Positions 8,875 through 17,224 of a DNA stretch of 64,000 nucleotides are shown here, piece by piece; within the stretch, counting starts at the first letter, position 1, and every line of letters starts with the position of its first letter. Source of the stretch: Ardenticatenales bacterium (GTDB lineage: Bacteria; Chloroflexota; Anaerolineae; Promineifilales; Promineifilaceae); assembly GCA_020634515.1 (NCBI GenBank), contig JACKBL010000009.1, positions 165,269 to 229,268 on the forward strand, given 5' to 3'. The position numbers and the translations under genes are program-made. The notes below the pieces were generated by a model. The model searched no databases. It was not told the DNA's origin and was given only the letters and a program-made list of their open reading frames with translations.

Positions 8875-10238
8875 TCCGCCGCCGCCACCGCTGCCGGCGC
8901 CACCCGCTCCAGTTGGTCATGGTCCGGCAAAATGCTTTCCGCGTTCCGAATTGCCGGCACCAGATACCCCGACAGACCAATGGCCGCGGCAATCAGGCCA
9001 CCAAAGACGAAGATTAACGCCGTGCCCGCGCCCGGCCCCGTGCCCACCAGCCAACCAAACGTGTTTGCCAGGCTGCCCCCCTCGCGCATCGCCGGCTCCA
9101 GGATTGCGTCCGCCAGGGGAATCGCCGCCAACTGCGCCAGCGGATTCGTGGCCCAGGCAATCAGGCGGCGCACGGAGAAGACCCGTCCCTGTACGTCAGG
9201 CGCCACCTTTGACTGCCAGATGGCCTGATTTGACCCATTGATGATGGGAATCAGCAGCGCGCCCAGGAACAGCGCCACCGCCCACACTGGCCAGGCCTGA
9301 CCCAATCCTAACAATGTCATGCCCACCAGACCGCTGAGGAACCAGCCGAACAACACCCCATGCACGCGCCGCTTGGGGCCGCCCCACGCGCTCATGATCA
9401 AGCCGCCCACGACGCCGCCCGCCGCCCCCGCCGACGACACCAGCCCGTAAATCCGGGCATCCTGGTTGGTGCGATACAAAATCATCGCGGCCAGCGTCGT
9501 AAAGGCCAGCGAAGCCACGAAGTTGCCAAAGAGGAAGATCAACTGCAACCCCAACAGGCTGGGTCGCTTCAGAATATACTGGAAACCATAGGCGGATTCG
9601 CGCAGCAAACTGCCCTGGCCTTCCTGCCCCTCGACGGTGCGCGGCGGCTGCGGTACGTGAATGAACAGCAGCGTCCCCACGGCAAAAATAAACGTGAGGA
9701 TGTCGATAAGGAGGATGCCTTGCAGTTTGATGACGGCCAACAGCGCGCCCGCCAGCAGCGGGGCGAAGATGCCGGAGCCATTTTCCGCCAATCCCATCAG
9801 GCCGCTGGCCCGCCCGTACTGCTCCTTGGGGACCATCATGCTGATGGCGGCGGAGTAGGCGGGCCACTGGAAAGCCTGGAATGTGCCGTTAATGGCGTTG
9901 GTGATGTACAGGTGCCAGATTTCCAACCGCCCCAGGGAGACCAATATCAGCACGGCTACGGTGGTCATGCCCGCGGCCAGATCGCTGATCATCATCATGA
10001 ATTTGCGGTTGGAGCGGTCCACCAACGCGCCGGCAGTTGGGCTGACCAGGATCAGGGGCAGCATGAAGGCGAGTCCTAGCAGGGCCAATTCGCGTACGCG
10101 CTCGGTCTGGCCAAAAATGTAGATGGGAATGGCGAACCCCGTCATGGCGCTGCCAATGAGGGAGACGAACTGGCCCACCCACATCACCATGAAGCTTCTC
10201 ATACCGCTCGGACGAACGGAAGGGTCTGGTTGTGTCAT
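8871..10238 (-). CDS. MFS transporter (enterobactin-exporter/MefA-like)
   Basis: 455 residues, about 12 membrane spans. The stretch MWVGQFVSLIGSAMTGFAIPIYIF and GALVDRSNRKFMMMISDL (loop 2-3 motif) place it with the MFS_3/MefA-type drug and siderophore exporters. The last 25 residues are Ala-rich. It begins the four-gene run MFS - ABC-2 - ABC-2 - GNAT. A repeat-filled 282-bp gap separates it from the ABC ATPase gene, so it may have its own promoter. Confidence 0.88.
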   Translation of the reverse strand: MTQPDPSVRPSGMRSFMVMWVGQFVSLIGSAMTGFAIPIYIFGQTERVRELALLGLAFMLPLILVSPTAGALVDRSNRKFMMMISDLAAGMTTVAVLILVSLGRLEIWHLYITNAINGTFQAFQWPAYSAAISMMVPKEQYGRASGLMGLAENGSGIFAPLLAGALLAVIKLQGILLIDILTFIFAVGTLLFIHVPQPPRTVEGQEGQGSLLRESAYGFQYILKRPSLLGLQLIFLFGNFVASLAFTTLAAMILYRTNQDARIYGLVSSAGAAGGVVGGLIMSAWGGPKRRVHGVLFGWFLSGLVGMTLLGLGQAWPVWAVALFLGALLIPIINGSNQAIWQSKVAPDVQGRVFSVRRLIAWATNPLAQLAAIPLADAILEPAMREGGSLANTFGWLVGTGPGAGTALIFVFGGLIAAAIGLSGYLVPAIRNAESILPDHDQLERVAPAAVAAAE

Positions 10239-10259
10239 GAGGTTGTCCTCTTATCGACT

Positions 10260-10440
10260 ATTGTGGACGTAACTACTAAGTAACCGTCCGAAAATAACTT
10301 CACGCTTTTTACGGATGGTTACTGACAAGCTGTCCGCACATTTCCCCTAACTTAATTGCGGACAGCCACTAACGCTCTCTGGAGATTGGGCTAATCTCAC
10401 CAGGGAGAATTGGTCCAATCGGGCCTGGCAGTTACTTGGG
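10260..10440. repeat. Composite dyad element, copy 3 (promoter gap of the MFS gene)
   Basis: Carries AACCGTCCGAAAATAACTTC with GGATGGTTACT, a CTGTCCGCACA / TTGCGGACAG pair and the GGAGATTGGGCTAAT / AATTGGTCCAATC pair. It has the same modules as 785-1000 but inverted and fused with the TTGGACCAA module. It fills the whole gap between the ABC ATPase and MFS genes, so transcription of the MFS-permease run must start inside or read through it. Confidence 0.7.
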
Positions 10441-10520
10441 GACAAGGGAAACTGTTCTGGCGCACCGCATCCGTTCAGCACGTGGCGCGGTCGGGATGGT
10501 AAATGTTGGTGAATGCGGTT

Positions 10521-11525
10521 CTACTTTTTGCGCGTGTCGTCGGCCAGGGTGCGGCCTGTGTGGGCGATGAACACGTCTTCCAGGGTGACTTCTTCGGGCG
10601 TGATTTTTTGCAGCACCGCGCCATGGGAACCAAGCGTTTCCACCAGGCGGGGTAGAATCACGGCTTGATTGGCGGCCACGACCGTCATTTGCGTGTGCCC
10701 ATTGGCGGCGGCCAGGGCTACGTGGTTGATGCCCGGCAGTTGGCGCACGGCGCGCATCGCTTCGTTGGAGATGACGCCCTCAAGACGGATGATGTTGTCG
10801 CGCTGCAAGGATTGCTTTAATGCCGGCACATCTCCCAACGCAATCACCCGGCCATGATCAATGATCGCCACCCGATGGCAGAGCGTCTCCGCTTCCGCCA
10901 TGATGTGCGTCGTGTAGATGATGGTTTTGCCTTCCTGGTTGAGGGCGCGCACGGTCGCTCGCAGTTCCCGCGCCGAGGGCACGTCCAGGGTGTTGGTGGG
11001 TTCGTCTAGCACGAGAATGGGGGCGTCGTTGATCAGCGCCTTGCCAAAGGCGAGTTTCATCTTTTGTCCCGAGGAGTAGGTTTCCACGGCGCGGTCGGCG
11101 TACTCGCCCAAACTCAGCCGTTCGATGATGTCGTCGGCGCGTTTCTTTCGCTGGTTTGGGGAGAGATGATAGAGCGCGCCAAAGAAGATCAGGTTTTCGC
11201 GCCCGGTGAGCTTCCAGTAAAGGCCCCGCTCACCCATGAGCATACAACCGACGCTGGCGCGAATGGCGTTGTCGTCACGGGTGAGTTGGTAACCATTGAT
11301 CCATGCCGCGCCACCACTGGGGAGAAGGAGCGTGGTGAGGCATTTGATGAGGGTGGTTTTGCCGGCACCGTTCGGACCGAGCAGGCCGAATACTTCACCG
11401 GGTTTGATCTCCAGGGATACGTCTTGTAATGCCGGCACTTCCTTCCGTTCCGACTTAAACAAACCCCGTCGCTGCTTTGAAACATACGTCTTGCTCAGGT
11501 TCTGAACAATGACCTGGCCTTCCAT
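10521..11525 (-). CDS. ABC exporter ATPase (DrrA/NodI-like)
   Basis: 334 residues. Walker A GPNGAGKT at 50-57, signature YSSGQKMKLA (SSGQ in place of SGGQ), Walker B ILVLDEPT followed by the switch His in YTTHIMAEAE, and a C-terminal extension of about 100 residues as in daunorubicin-resistance ATPases. It would drive the two ABC-2 permeases encoded downstream. ATG 11525; 59 bp separate it from the beta-solenoid gene. Upstream ribosome site is weak. Confidence 0.92.
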   Translation of the reverse strand: MEGQVIVQNLSKTYVSKQRRGLFKSERKEVPALQDVSLEIKPGEVFGLLGPNGAGKTTLIKCLTTLLLPSGGAAWINGYQLTRDDNAIRASVGCMLMGERGLYWKLTGRENLIFFGALYHLSPNQRKKRADDIIERLSLGEYADRAVETYSSGQKMKLAFGKALINDAPILVLDEPTNTLDVPSARELRATVRALNQEGKTIIYTTHIMAEAETLCHRVAIIDHGRVIALGDVPALKQSLQRDNIIRLEGVISNEAMRAVRQLPGINHVALAAANGHTQMTVVAANQAVILPRLVETLGSHGAVLQKITPEEVTLEDVFIAHTGRTLADDTRKK

Positions 11526-11584
11526 AACGCGCCCTTATTCTTTTCAGACAAGTCCCATCAGGTGGGAATTAAACCATCCCGTTG

Positions 11585-12811
11585 CTATTCACTCAACGCT
11601 TCCAGCAGCGTCGTTGCCTCTTCCACGGAAATAAGCCCCTTCTCCAACATTTGCAACACCTTAAGCTGCTCTTCCGTGGAGGTTTTGCGTGTCCTGGATG
11701 GTTTCGGCGGGGGGGGCGGAGGTGGCGCATACTGTCGTCGCGCCCGTTCCTGGGCGCGCTCCACGCGCTTCAACGCCCGTTCTACTGCCTTCTCGGCCTT
11801 CTGCGCCATCTTCGTGGAAAACTCCGGCCCAAACTGCGTCCGCAACCGCGTTGACATTTCCTGTAAGCGTGAATCCAATTGCGTGCTGAGCATTTCACCC
11901 AGACCTTCCATCGTCAAGGAAATGTCCACGTCGAAATCGTCCACATCCCCGCTATCCCACTCGCCGCGCGACTCATACAGGGGCTTGATGACGATCTCGC
12001 CGCCCGCTTCCAGGACCACGTTCGTTTCGCCGTCGCCCAGGCGGGCCATCAGCCGCCCTTTTTCCTCCGTGGCGCTGTCAAACTCCATGCGGCGCACGAT
12101 GGAAGAGGCCGTGGCCGTGAGGTCGAGCGGCGCATCTGGCGGCCAGCGTAGCAGGATATTACCACCGGTGCGCAAAACGTGCTTTCCTGGCGACAGGCTG
12201 CCTGTCAGACGCAGGTCGCCGCCGATCTGGTCCAGGCGGGTGGCGCCGCCCAGGTTGCGCAGGTTGGCATCGCCGGCGCACCGCTCAATCATCACGTTGC
12301 CGTTTACGGTGTTCAGGCTGGCGTCTCCCATAACGTGGTTCACTTGCACGGAGCCTTCGACGTAGCGGGCGGAGAAGTCGCCGTGCACGGTGTCGATCTC
12401 CATGGAAGCGACATTGCGCAGGCTGAGGGAGTGCATGACCTTGTCGGCGGTGAGGAGGCCGTCGATATTTCTGCCGGTGAAACTGCCGTAGACGTTCTCA
12501 ATCGTCACGCTGTGGGCGATCTTCACGATCATGGAGCCGTTGACTTCCCTGGCGTTGACGTCTCCTTCGACGTTTTTCACAATCAAATCGCCACGAACCT
12601 GCTCCAGGAAGAGGTTGGCGCCCACGGGCACGCGCAGGCTGAGGCTGCCGCGACAACTGATGCCGTACCCTTTTTCCGATTCGGTGACTTCGTAGGGATC
12701 GCCCTGAATGTAGAGGACGTTGTCCGACCACCCTTTCACGACGAGGTCGCCCAGGCATTCGCTGACGGTGATGGTGGGGGCGCTTCCCGTGTCATATTGC
12801 TTTTTGTTCAT
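11585..12811 (-). CDS. DUF4097-like beta-solenoid protein with C-terminal SHOCT-like module
   Basis: 408 residues. Residues about 10-240 are short beta repeats with NV-x-G and D-x-A patterns (GDLIVKNVEGDVNAREVNGS, VYGSFTGRNIDG, VHGDFSARYVEGS), the hallmark of DUF4097/'bactofilin-like' solenoids found next to anti-sigma and DUF2089 systems. Residues about 300-360 are a helical, charged coiled coil; a run of seven Pro follows; the last 40 residues (EEQLKVLQMLEKGLISVEEATTLLEAL) are the SHOCT-like module seen in two neighbours. GGAGGATAGT precedes ATG 12811. No signal peptide or membrane span, so it probably acts in the cytoplasm. Biochemical role unknown. Confidence 0.8.
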   Translation of the reverse strand: MNKKQYDTGSAPTITVSECLGDLVVKGWSDNVLYIQGDPYEVTESEKGYGISCRGSLSLRVPVGANLFLEQVRGDLIVKNVEGDVNAREVNGSMIVKIAHSVTIENVYGSFTGRNIDGLLTADKVMHSLSLRNVASMEIDTVHGDFSARYVEGSVQVNHVMGDASLNTVNGNVMIERCAGDANLRNLGGATRLDQIGGDLRLTGSLSPGKHVLRTGGNILLRWPPDAPLDLTATASSIVRRMEFDSATEEKGRLMARLGDGETNVVLEAGGEIVIKPLYESRGEWDSGDVDDFDVDISLTMEGLGEMLSTQLDSRLQEMSTRLRTQFGPEFSTKMAQKAEKAVERALKRVERAQERARRQYAPPPPPPPKPSRTRKTSTEEQLKVLQMLEKGLISVEEATTLLEALSE

Positions 12812-12916
12812 ACTATCCTCCGCTGCGGTCATCACCGCAAAATGGCGCGCCAAAATGGTGCGATGGGTTGCGTTCGTGCTGCACGGCCCGAAAATCGACC
12901 GGGCAGGGGGGCTGGT

Positions 12917-13399
12917 CTAGTCGACCATCACGACGATGTGTTCGCCGCCCTCCTCGTTCTCCACGTCTACCAGCACGCCGCCGTTGTTCTTTTGCAGGAG
13001 GCTGTTCAGTTCGTCCCAATCCAGGGCGCGCATTTCTGGGACGAAGCCCGCGCCCAGTTTGAAGCCAAATTTGACGAAGCGGAGGGGGATGTTGACGCTG
13101 ACGCGGCGTTTGCCGGTGTTCAGGTCGCTGACGCGCACGCGGAACCAGGAGGGGCCGGGCGCGTCCGCTTTGGCCGTGGGGGTGGCGGCTGCTTCCTCTT
13201 CTTCCACGACAATCTCTTCTCCTTCGCTTTCAATTTCTGCCTTGAACGCCGGTTCAGAGGGTGGTTCGGGCATGGGCGGCGGCGGCGGTGGTGGTGGTGC
13301 GGCGGCCAGCCGACTGAGCATGTCCGCGGCTTCCTGGGCAGTGATTTTGCCGGCAGCAACCAGTTCCAAAATCTCTTGTTTCGCTTGTCCATTACTCAT
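12917..13399 (-). CDS. SHOCT/DUF2089-C-like domain protein (paralogue B)
   Basis: 160 residues, the longer paralogue of the 5585-5965 protein. SHOCT-like N-terminus (AKQEILELVAAGKITAQEAADMLSRL), a linker with eight consecutive Pro and an acidic stretch (EEIVVEEEE), then the shared C-terminal part (WFRVRVSDLNTGKRRVSVNIP ... GFKLGAGFVPEM). AAGGAG precedes ATG 13399 by 7 nt. An upstream extension of 70 residues is non-homologous and has no ribosome site. Confidence 0.75.
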   Translation of the reverse strand: MSNGQAKQEILELVAAGKITAQEAADMLSRLAAAPPPPPPPPMPEPPSEPAFKAEIESEGEEIVVEEEEAAATPTAKADAPGPSWFRVRVSDLNTGKRRVSVNIPLRFVKFGFKLGAGFVPEMRALDWDELNSLLQKNNGGVLVDVENEEGGEHIVVMVD

Positions 13400-13463
13400 G
13401 ACGGGTCTCCTTACAGGTAAGTGGTTGTCAGTTGGTGGTTGTTTGGAGGGGGAATGATAATGA

Positions 13464-14015
13464 TTACCCCGCGGGCTGTGGTACGGTATAGCCTGCTTGC
13501 TGCAACGCCTGGTAAATGAGGGAGGGGTCGCCCATGCGCATGGCCCCGTACCACCATTCTCCATCGACGCCGCGAAAGAAGTACCCGTTGCCGGCATGTC
13601 GTCCCGCAATGGGGATCAATATCTGGTTGGGCCGACCCGCGCGGGCCAACGTCTGAAACGTAATGGGTTTGTCGTAGTACAGTTGCAGCACCAGGGCATT
13701 GTTTTCGTAATCCGTCAGTGTCTGTGGTGAAAGGCCGATGCTGATCAGGTCGGTGCTGGTCACTTTGCTCAATGACGATTCAATAGCATCCGCCAGGGCC
13801 TGGTAGCTGGGACTCCCGGGCTGGACGAACGTCTCCTGGCCGTAGTTGACGATCAGGATACGGCTGGGGCGTGCGTTCAGGGCTTTGGATTGGAACCAAA
13901 GCAGGTTCTGCGAATTGAGGGCTATGATGCCGTAGAAGATGATGGCTCCAATGACCACAAACAGGAGCAGGGGTTTGATGAGGTGAATTTTGGGAGCAGG
14001 GGCTGATTCGATCAT
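13464..14015 (-). CDS. Single-span membrane-anchored hypothetical protein
   Basis: 183 residues: short cytoplasmic N-terminus, one membrane span at about residues 12-34 (IKPLLLFVVIGAIIFYGIIAL), then a soluble domain of about 150 residues outside the membrane. No family recognised. It lies between the DUF2089 gene (38 bp) and paralogue B (64 bp), so it is probably co-transcribed with them and may be the membrane sensor or anchor of the system. ATG 14015 chosen since upstream residues run into the DUF2089 gene. Confidence 0.6.
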   Translation of the reverse strand: MIESAPAPKIHLIKPLLLFVVIGAIIFYGIIALNSQNLLWFQSKALNARPSRILIVNYGQETFVQPGSPSYQALADAIESSLSKVTSTDLISIGLSPQTLTDYENNALVLQLYYDKPITFQTLARAGRPNQILIPIAGRHAGNGYFFRGVDGEWWYGAMRMGDPSLIYQALQQAGYTVPQPAG

Positions 14016-14052
14016 GAGGTGTTTTCCCTGGCTGCGAAAGCAGGTGTCCGAT

Positions 14053-14433
14053 TCAGGCTTCGCCGCGCAACATGCGAATGCCTTCTTCCGGGCTGATTTC
14101 GCCGGCCGATATGCGCCGCAGGATATGCTGGCGCTCGTCTTCGGAGATGTTGGTTGGTTCTGACTCTTCCAGTTCGTACCCGAGGGCGTAGATGATGTCC
14201 GTGAGGCGGGCACGCACGGCGGGGTAGGAGAGGCCGAGGTCCTGGCCGACGCGGTTAATTTTCCCTTCGTTGCGAATGAAGAGTTCCACGAATTGCAACT
14301 GTTCCGTGGAGAGCTGGAACAGTCTCCCCAGGGAAAAGTGGCCTTCGAGCGTGGTGTCGCAATGCCGGCAATGCAGCCGCGTTACTTCCAGATTTTCGCC
14401 ACAGATAGGGCAATGACCAATGACAGGATTCAT
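14053..14433 (-). CDS. DUF2089 zinc-ribbon regulator-like protein
   Basis: 126 residues. N-terminal zinc ribbon (CPICG at about 9-13 and CRHC about 13 residues later), then the DUF2089 helix-turn-helix-like body (LSTEQLQFVELFIRNEGKINRVGQDLGLSYPAVRARL) and a C-terminal SHOCT-like tail (DERQHILRRISAGEISPEEGIRML). The body resembles transcription-factor HTH segments, so it is a good candidate for the regulator of the whole minus-strand cluster. First gene of that cluster. ATG 14433; weak ribosome site. Confidence 0.85.
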   Translation of the reverse strand: MNPVIGHCPICGENLEVTRLHCRHCDTTLEGHFSLGRLFQLSTEQLQFVELFIRNEGKINRVGQDLGLSYPAVRARLTDIIYALGYELEESEPTNISEDERQHILRRISAGEISPEEGIRMLRGEA

Positions 14434-14565
14434 ACCAATTACTTTGTCCAAAATCAGGGGACAGCCAAAACGCGCGTCCCAAAACTTATTACACACAAAA
14501 TCAATTATCTTAAGGGCATATCAAAATAATACAACATCCCTCAAACCATGTCAATACACCAATTT

Positions 14566-14595
14566 AATAAAATTGATACCAATATCAATTTTATT
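14566..14595. promoter_or_regulatory. Perfect 12-bp palindrome upstream of the DUF2089 cluster
   Basis: AATAAAATTGAT (14566-14577) and ATCAATTTTATT (14584-14595) form exact inverted repeats with a 6-nt spacer, 133 bp upstream of the DUF2089 start in the only AT-rich stretch around. This could be an operator for a dimeric repressor. The 14434-14679 gap otherwise has no gene; 14640-14700 holds heptanucleotide repeats. Confidence 0.5.
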
Positions 14596-14639
14596 CACAT
14601 CATCATAAACTTTCTCGCTCCCCCCCTTTCCTCCCCCCC

Positions 14640-14700
14640 GCCCCTCATCCCTCATCCCTTATCCCTCATACCTCATACCTCATCCCTCGTCCCTCCTTTG
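14640..14700. repeat. Heptanucleotide repeat tract (CCTCATN type)
   Basis: About seven tandem copies of variants of CCTCATC/CCTCATA. The same heptamer family occurs at 21436-21478, 36386-36450 and, in the opposite sense (GAGGTAT/GGGAGGT), at 60663-60825. Confidence 0.8.
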
Positions 14701-16110
14701 CTCCCACAGTGTCCCTATGGCCACGCCACCAAAACCCAGCCCGCATGTCGTCAGGAACAACAGCGGTCCATAGTTTGCATAACGCAGCGCCAGGATGAGG
14801 CCGATGCCGGCATAAACCGCCAGCCCCAGCTCCACCACCACGATCCAATCAGCCGGCAGGCGATACCGCAGCCGCGGGTTGAGCGCATCCCCCTTCGGCG
14901 TGCGCACAAACGGCCCACCGCGCCGCAGCAAGGCTTGCAGGATGGCGCGGCAGTTGCTCGCAGCCAGCCCCATGGCCAACAGCATCATTGTCGGAAAGTG
15001 ACGCAACCGCCGCGGCCAATCCGTGTAAAGTATCTCCTGACTCATAATGAACAGCAGTGGCTGACCAATGCCGGCAATCCCAATCCAAAACCAGTGGGAG
15101 GAAAAGCGAAAATCCAACGCTACCAGCGGAACCAGCAACAGCAACAGAGTGAGCAGCAAGAGATGCGTGCTGTAAGCCGACATGGACAACAGCGCATAAA
15201 GGCGGGCGGCAACGGTCTGGTCCTTGCAGGTGACAATCAGACGCCAGTATTTCAGGAGGCACTGTGTCGAACCTTTCGCCCAGCGCGCTTGTTGACTCTT
15301 GTAGGCATTGATACTTGCCGGCAATTCCGCGGGCGCAACCACATCCGGCAAAAAAAGGAACTTCCACCCCTGCAGCACCGCCCGCGTACTCAAGCAAAGG
15401 TCCTCGCACACCGTATCCGGTTCCCACCCCCCACACGACTCCAGACAGCTTCGCCGCCACACCCCCGCCGTACCGTTAAATTTCGGGAACAGGTCGGCAC
15501 GATGGCGCACCGTTTGCTCAATGATAAAATGCTTATCCATGGCAATCGCCTGCGCCGCCGTCAGTGGCGAAGCATCATCATTCAGGTGTCCCCAACGCGC
15601 CTGCACCGCCCCCAGCCGGGCATCGTCCAGGAAATGGGGCACCGTGCGGCGCAGAAAATCCGGCGGCGGTTGAAAATCCGCATCGAAAATCGCCAGGAAC
15701 GCGCCGCTGGCCCGCGGCAACGCCGCCGCCAGCGCCCCCGCCTTATAACCCGCCCGATTCTCGCGCCGCACCCACTCCATGTTCACCCCTTCCGCCTGAA
15801 ACCGCCGCACCAGATCATCGGCCAGCCCCGCCGTCTCGTCGGTGGAATCATCAATTACCTGAATTTGCAGGCGGTTGCGCGGATAATCGAGCTGCGCCAC
15901 CGCGTCCAGCAAGCGCGGCAGCACCAGCCGCTCATTGTAAATAGGAAGCTGCACGGTCACGGAGGGCAGATGGTCATCTGCTACCGCCGGGGCGGGATAA
16001 GCCTTATGGCGGTAGCGCCAATAAAAGAGCAGCGTCACCAACCCCAACAACCCATAAACGGCCATCCCGATCAGGGCCGCCAGGTACAATAAACTGAGCC
16101 AGGTGATCAT
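14680..16110 (-). CDS. Processive family-2 glycosyltransferase (cellulose synthase-like)
   Basis: 476 residues. An N-terminal membrane span, a GT-A domain with DD at 87-88, DAD at 143-145, CED (the TED position) at 235-237 and QQARW at 273-277, then four or five C-terminal spans. This D,D,D,QxxRW set marks membrane-embedded processive synthases that polymerise a beta-glycan and push it through the membrane (CslA/BcsA/HasA type). The substrate cannot be read off. Its ATG overlaps the stop of the DUF951 gene by 4 bp. Confidence 0.9.
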   Translation of the reverse strand: MITWLSLLYLAALIGMAVYGLLGLVTLLFYWRYRHKAYPAPAVADDHLPSVTVQLPIYNERLVLPRLLDAVAQLDYPRNRLQIQVIDDSTDETAGLADDLVRRFQAEGVNMEWVRRENRAGYKAGALAAALPRASGAFLAIFDADFQPPPDFLRRTVPHFLDDARLGAVQARWGHLNDDASPLTAAQAIAMDKHFIIEQTVRHRADLFPKFNGTAGVWRRSCLESCGGWEPDTVCEDLCLSTRAVLQGWKFLFLPDVVAPAELPASINAYKSQQARWAKGSTQCLLKYWRLIVTCKDQTVAARLYALLSMSAYSTHLLLLTLLLLLVPLVALDFRFSSHWFWIGIAGIGQPLLFIMSQEILYTDWPRRLRHFPTMMLLAMGLAASNCRAILQALLRRGGPFVRTPKGDALNPRLRYRLPADWIVVVELGLAVYAGIGLILALRYANYGPLLFLTTCGLGFGGVAIGTLWEQRRDEG

Positions 16111-16319
16111 GCCGTGTCGTCAGATCGCTTAACGATCTGTTTTAGCCGCTTGCGGAACTCGGCGCGCGTCAGCAAAACGCGGCGCTGACACGTCTGGCAC
16201 TGCAAGCCAATGTCCGCGCCAATGCGCGTCACCAGCCAGAGATAGCCGCCGCACGGGTGTGGTTTACGCAGCTTAACAATGTCGCCTGGTTGAACGGAAG
16301 GAATGTGTTGTGTAGACAT
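16107..16319 (-). CDS. DUF951 family protein
   Basis: 70 residues. VQPGDIVKLRKPHPCGGYLW...GADIGLQCQTCQRRVLLTRAEF is the DUF951 signature with Cys/His ligands (KPHPCG, CQTC) suggesting metal or nucleic acid binding. Start ATG 16319 sits 9 nt after a perfect TATAAT (16334-16329), so the transcript is probably leaderless; no ribosome site is present. Stop overlaps the glycosyltransferase start (ATGA), so the two are one operon. Confidence 0.88.
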   Translation of the reverse strand: MSTQHIPSVQPGDIVKLRKPHPCGGYLWLVTRIGADIGLQCQTCQRRVLLTRAEFRKRLKQIVKRSDDTA

Positions 16320-16328
16320 AGGGGGAGA

Positions 16329-16334
16329 ATTATA
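16329..16334 (-). promoter_or_regulatory. -10 box of a leaderless DUF951 transcript
   Basis: TATAAT on the minus strand ends 9 nt before the DUF951 ATG. A start site about 7 nt downstream would leave only 2-3 nt of leader. No convincing -35 box is seen. Confidence 0.5.
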
Positions 16335-16460
16335 CGATAGCGCATGGCTCTGGACACGCCCGTACCGCATACGAAATACATCCGTACGCGCTTTCGTGAC
16401 GGGCGACGCCCAAATCCGTGGCCGCGTGATGGTGGATTCCGCCGCGTGGACGGATAGCTT

Positions 16461-16489
16461 TTCATATCGTGTCTGTTTTCAGGTATACT
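16461..16489 (+). promoter_or_regulatory. Candidate promoter of the M50 protease gene
   Basis: TTCATA (16461-16466), a 17-bp spacer and TATACT (16484-16489) lie 77 bp upstream of the protease ATG at 16567, in the divergent gap with DUF951. Confidence 0.45.
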
Positions 16490-16566
16490 TCGGTCACTAT
16501 GCCTGTTTGCGGACCATCAGGCGGCTTCTAGCCACTCTCCACTCACATCTGTTTTCGAGGGCGCTC

Positions 16567-17211
16567 ATGCTAGGTTTATCTATTCCCGTTTTGATTGCCA
16601 GGTTAATTGTCCTGGTTGTGGCGTTTACGATTCACGAACTGGCGCATGCGCTGACGGCGGATTGGCTGGGGGATTCGACGGCGCGTCGTATGGGTCGCGT
16701 TAGCCTCAACCCGCTGGTTCACCTGGACCCCATGGGTACAATTTTGCTGTTGATTGCCGGCTTTGGCTGGGCCAAACCCGTCCCCGTGAATCCCATGAAT
16801 TTACGCGGCAACCCACGTTCGTCAATGGCGATTGTGGCGATTGCCGGCCCCTTTTCCAATATGGTGATGGCTTCGCTGGCGGCCATTCCCTTGCGGCTGG
16901 GATTGATGCCCATGACATTCGGGAATTCGCAACTGACGGTGGGCGTGATTTTATTTGAGTTTGTGTGGATAAATGTGATCCTGGCGCTATTTAACCTGAT
17001 CCCACTGGCTCCGCTGGATGGCTCGAAGGTGTTGGCCGGGGTTTTGCCGGCGGAAATGGCCTACCGACTCCGCCCCCTGGAACAATACGGCCCCCTGATC
17101 CTCCTCGCCCTCATCTTCCTGCCCAATTTCCTGCCTGTTATTCCCGACTTTATCTCCTTCCTCATTGGTGGCCCGGCAATTGCCATCACCCAGCTACTCA
17201 TCGGTTTCTGA
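16567..17211 (+). CDS. Site-2 protease family (M50) membrane metalloprotease
   Basis: 214 residues, mostly hydrophobic. Zinc-binding HELAH at 23-27 in the first span and the second-ligand motif NLIPLAPLDGSK in a late span define the M50 family; AIAGPFSNM is the family's central GPxxN-type segment. This short form without PDZ or CBS domains is the common YwhC/FtsH-independent type of Gram-positive-like bacteria. It would cleave substrates inside the membrane. ATG 16567 with GAGGG upstream; a longer frame to 16303 enters the DUF951 promoter. 13 bp separate it from the HD gene. Confidence 0.9.
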   Translation: MLGLSIPVLIARLIVLVVAFTIHELAHALTADWLGDSTARRMGRVSLNPLVHLDPMGTILLLIAGFGWAKPVPVNPMNLRGNPRSSMAIVAIAGPFSNMVMASLAAIPLRLGLMPMTFGNSQLTVGVILFEFVWINVILALFNLIPLAPLDGSKVLAGVLPAEMAYRLRPLEQYGPLILLALIFLPNFLPVIPDFISFLIGGPAIAITQLLIGF

Positions 17212-17224
17212 CGCCTTGCTACTC

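Noticed and set aside
12179..13420. A 413-codon plus-strand frame opposite the beta-solenoid and SHOCT genes
   Set aside because: Runs across two real genes and their gap with no family signature; the minus-strand genes have ribosome sites and recognisable domains.
14548..16092. A 514-codon open frame on the plus strand opposite the processive glycosyltransferase
   Set aside because: Its translation is Arg/Pro/His-rich low complexity, typical of the antisense of a GC-rich gene, while the minus strand has all GT2 motifs.
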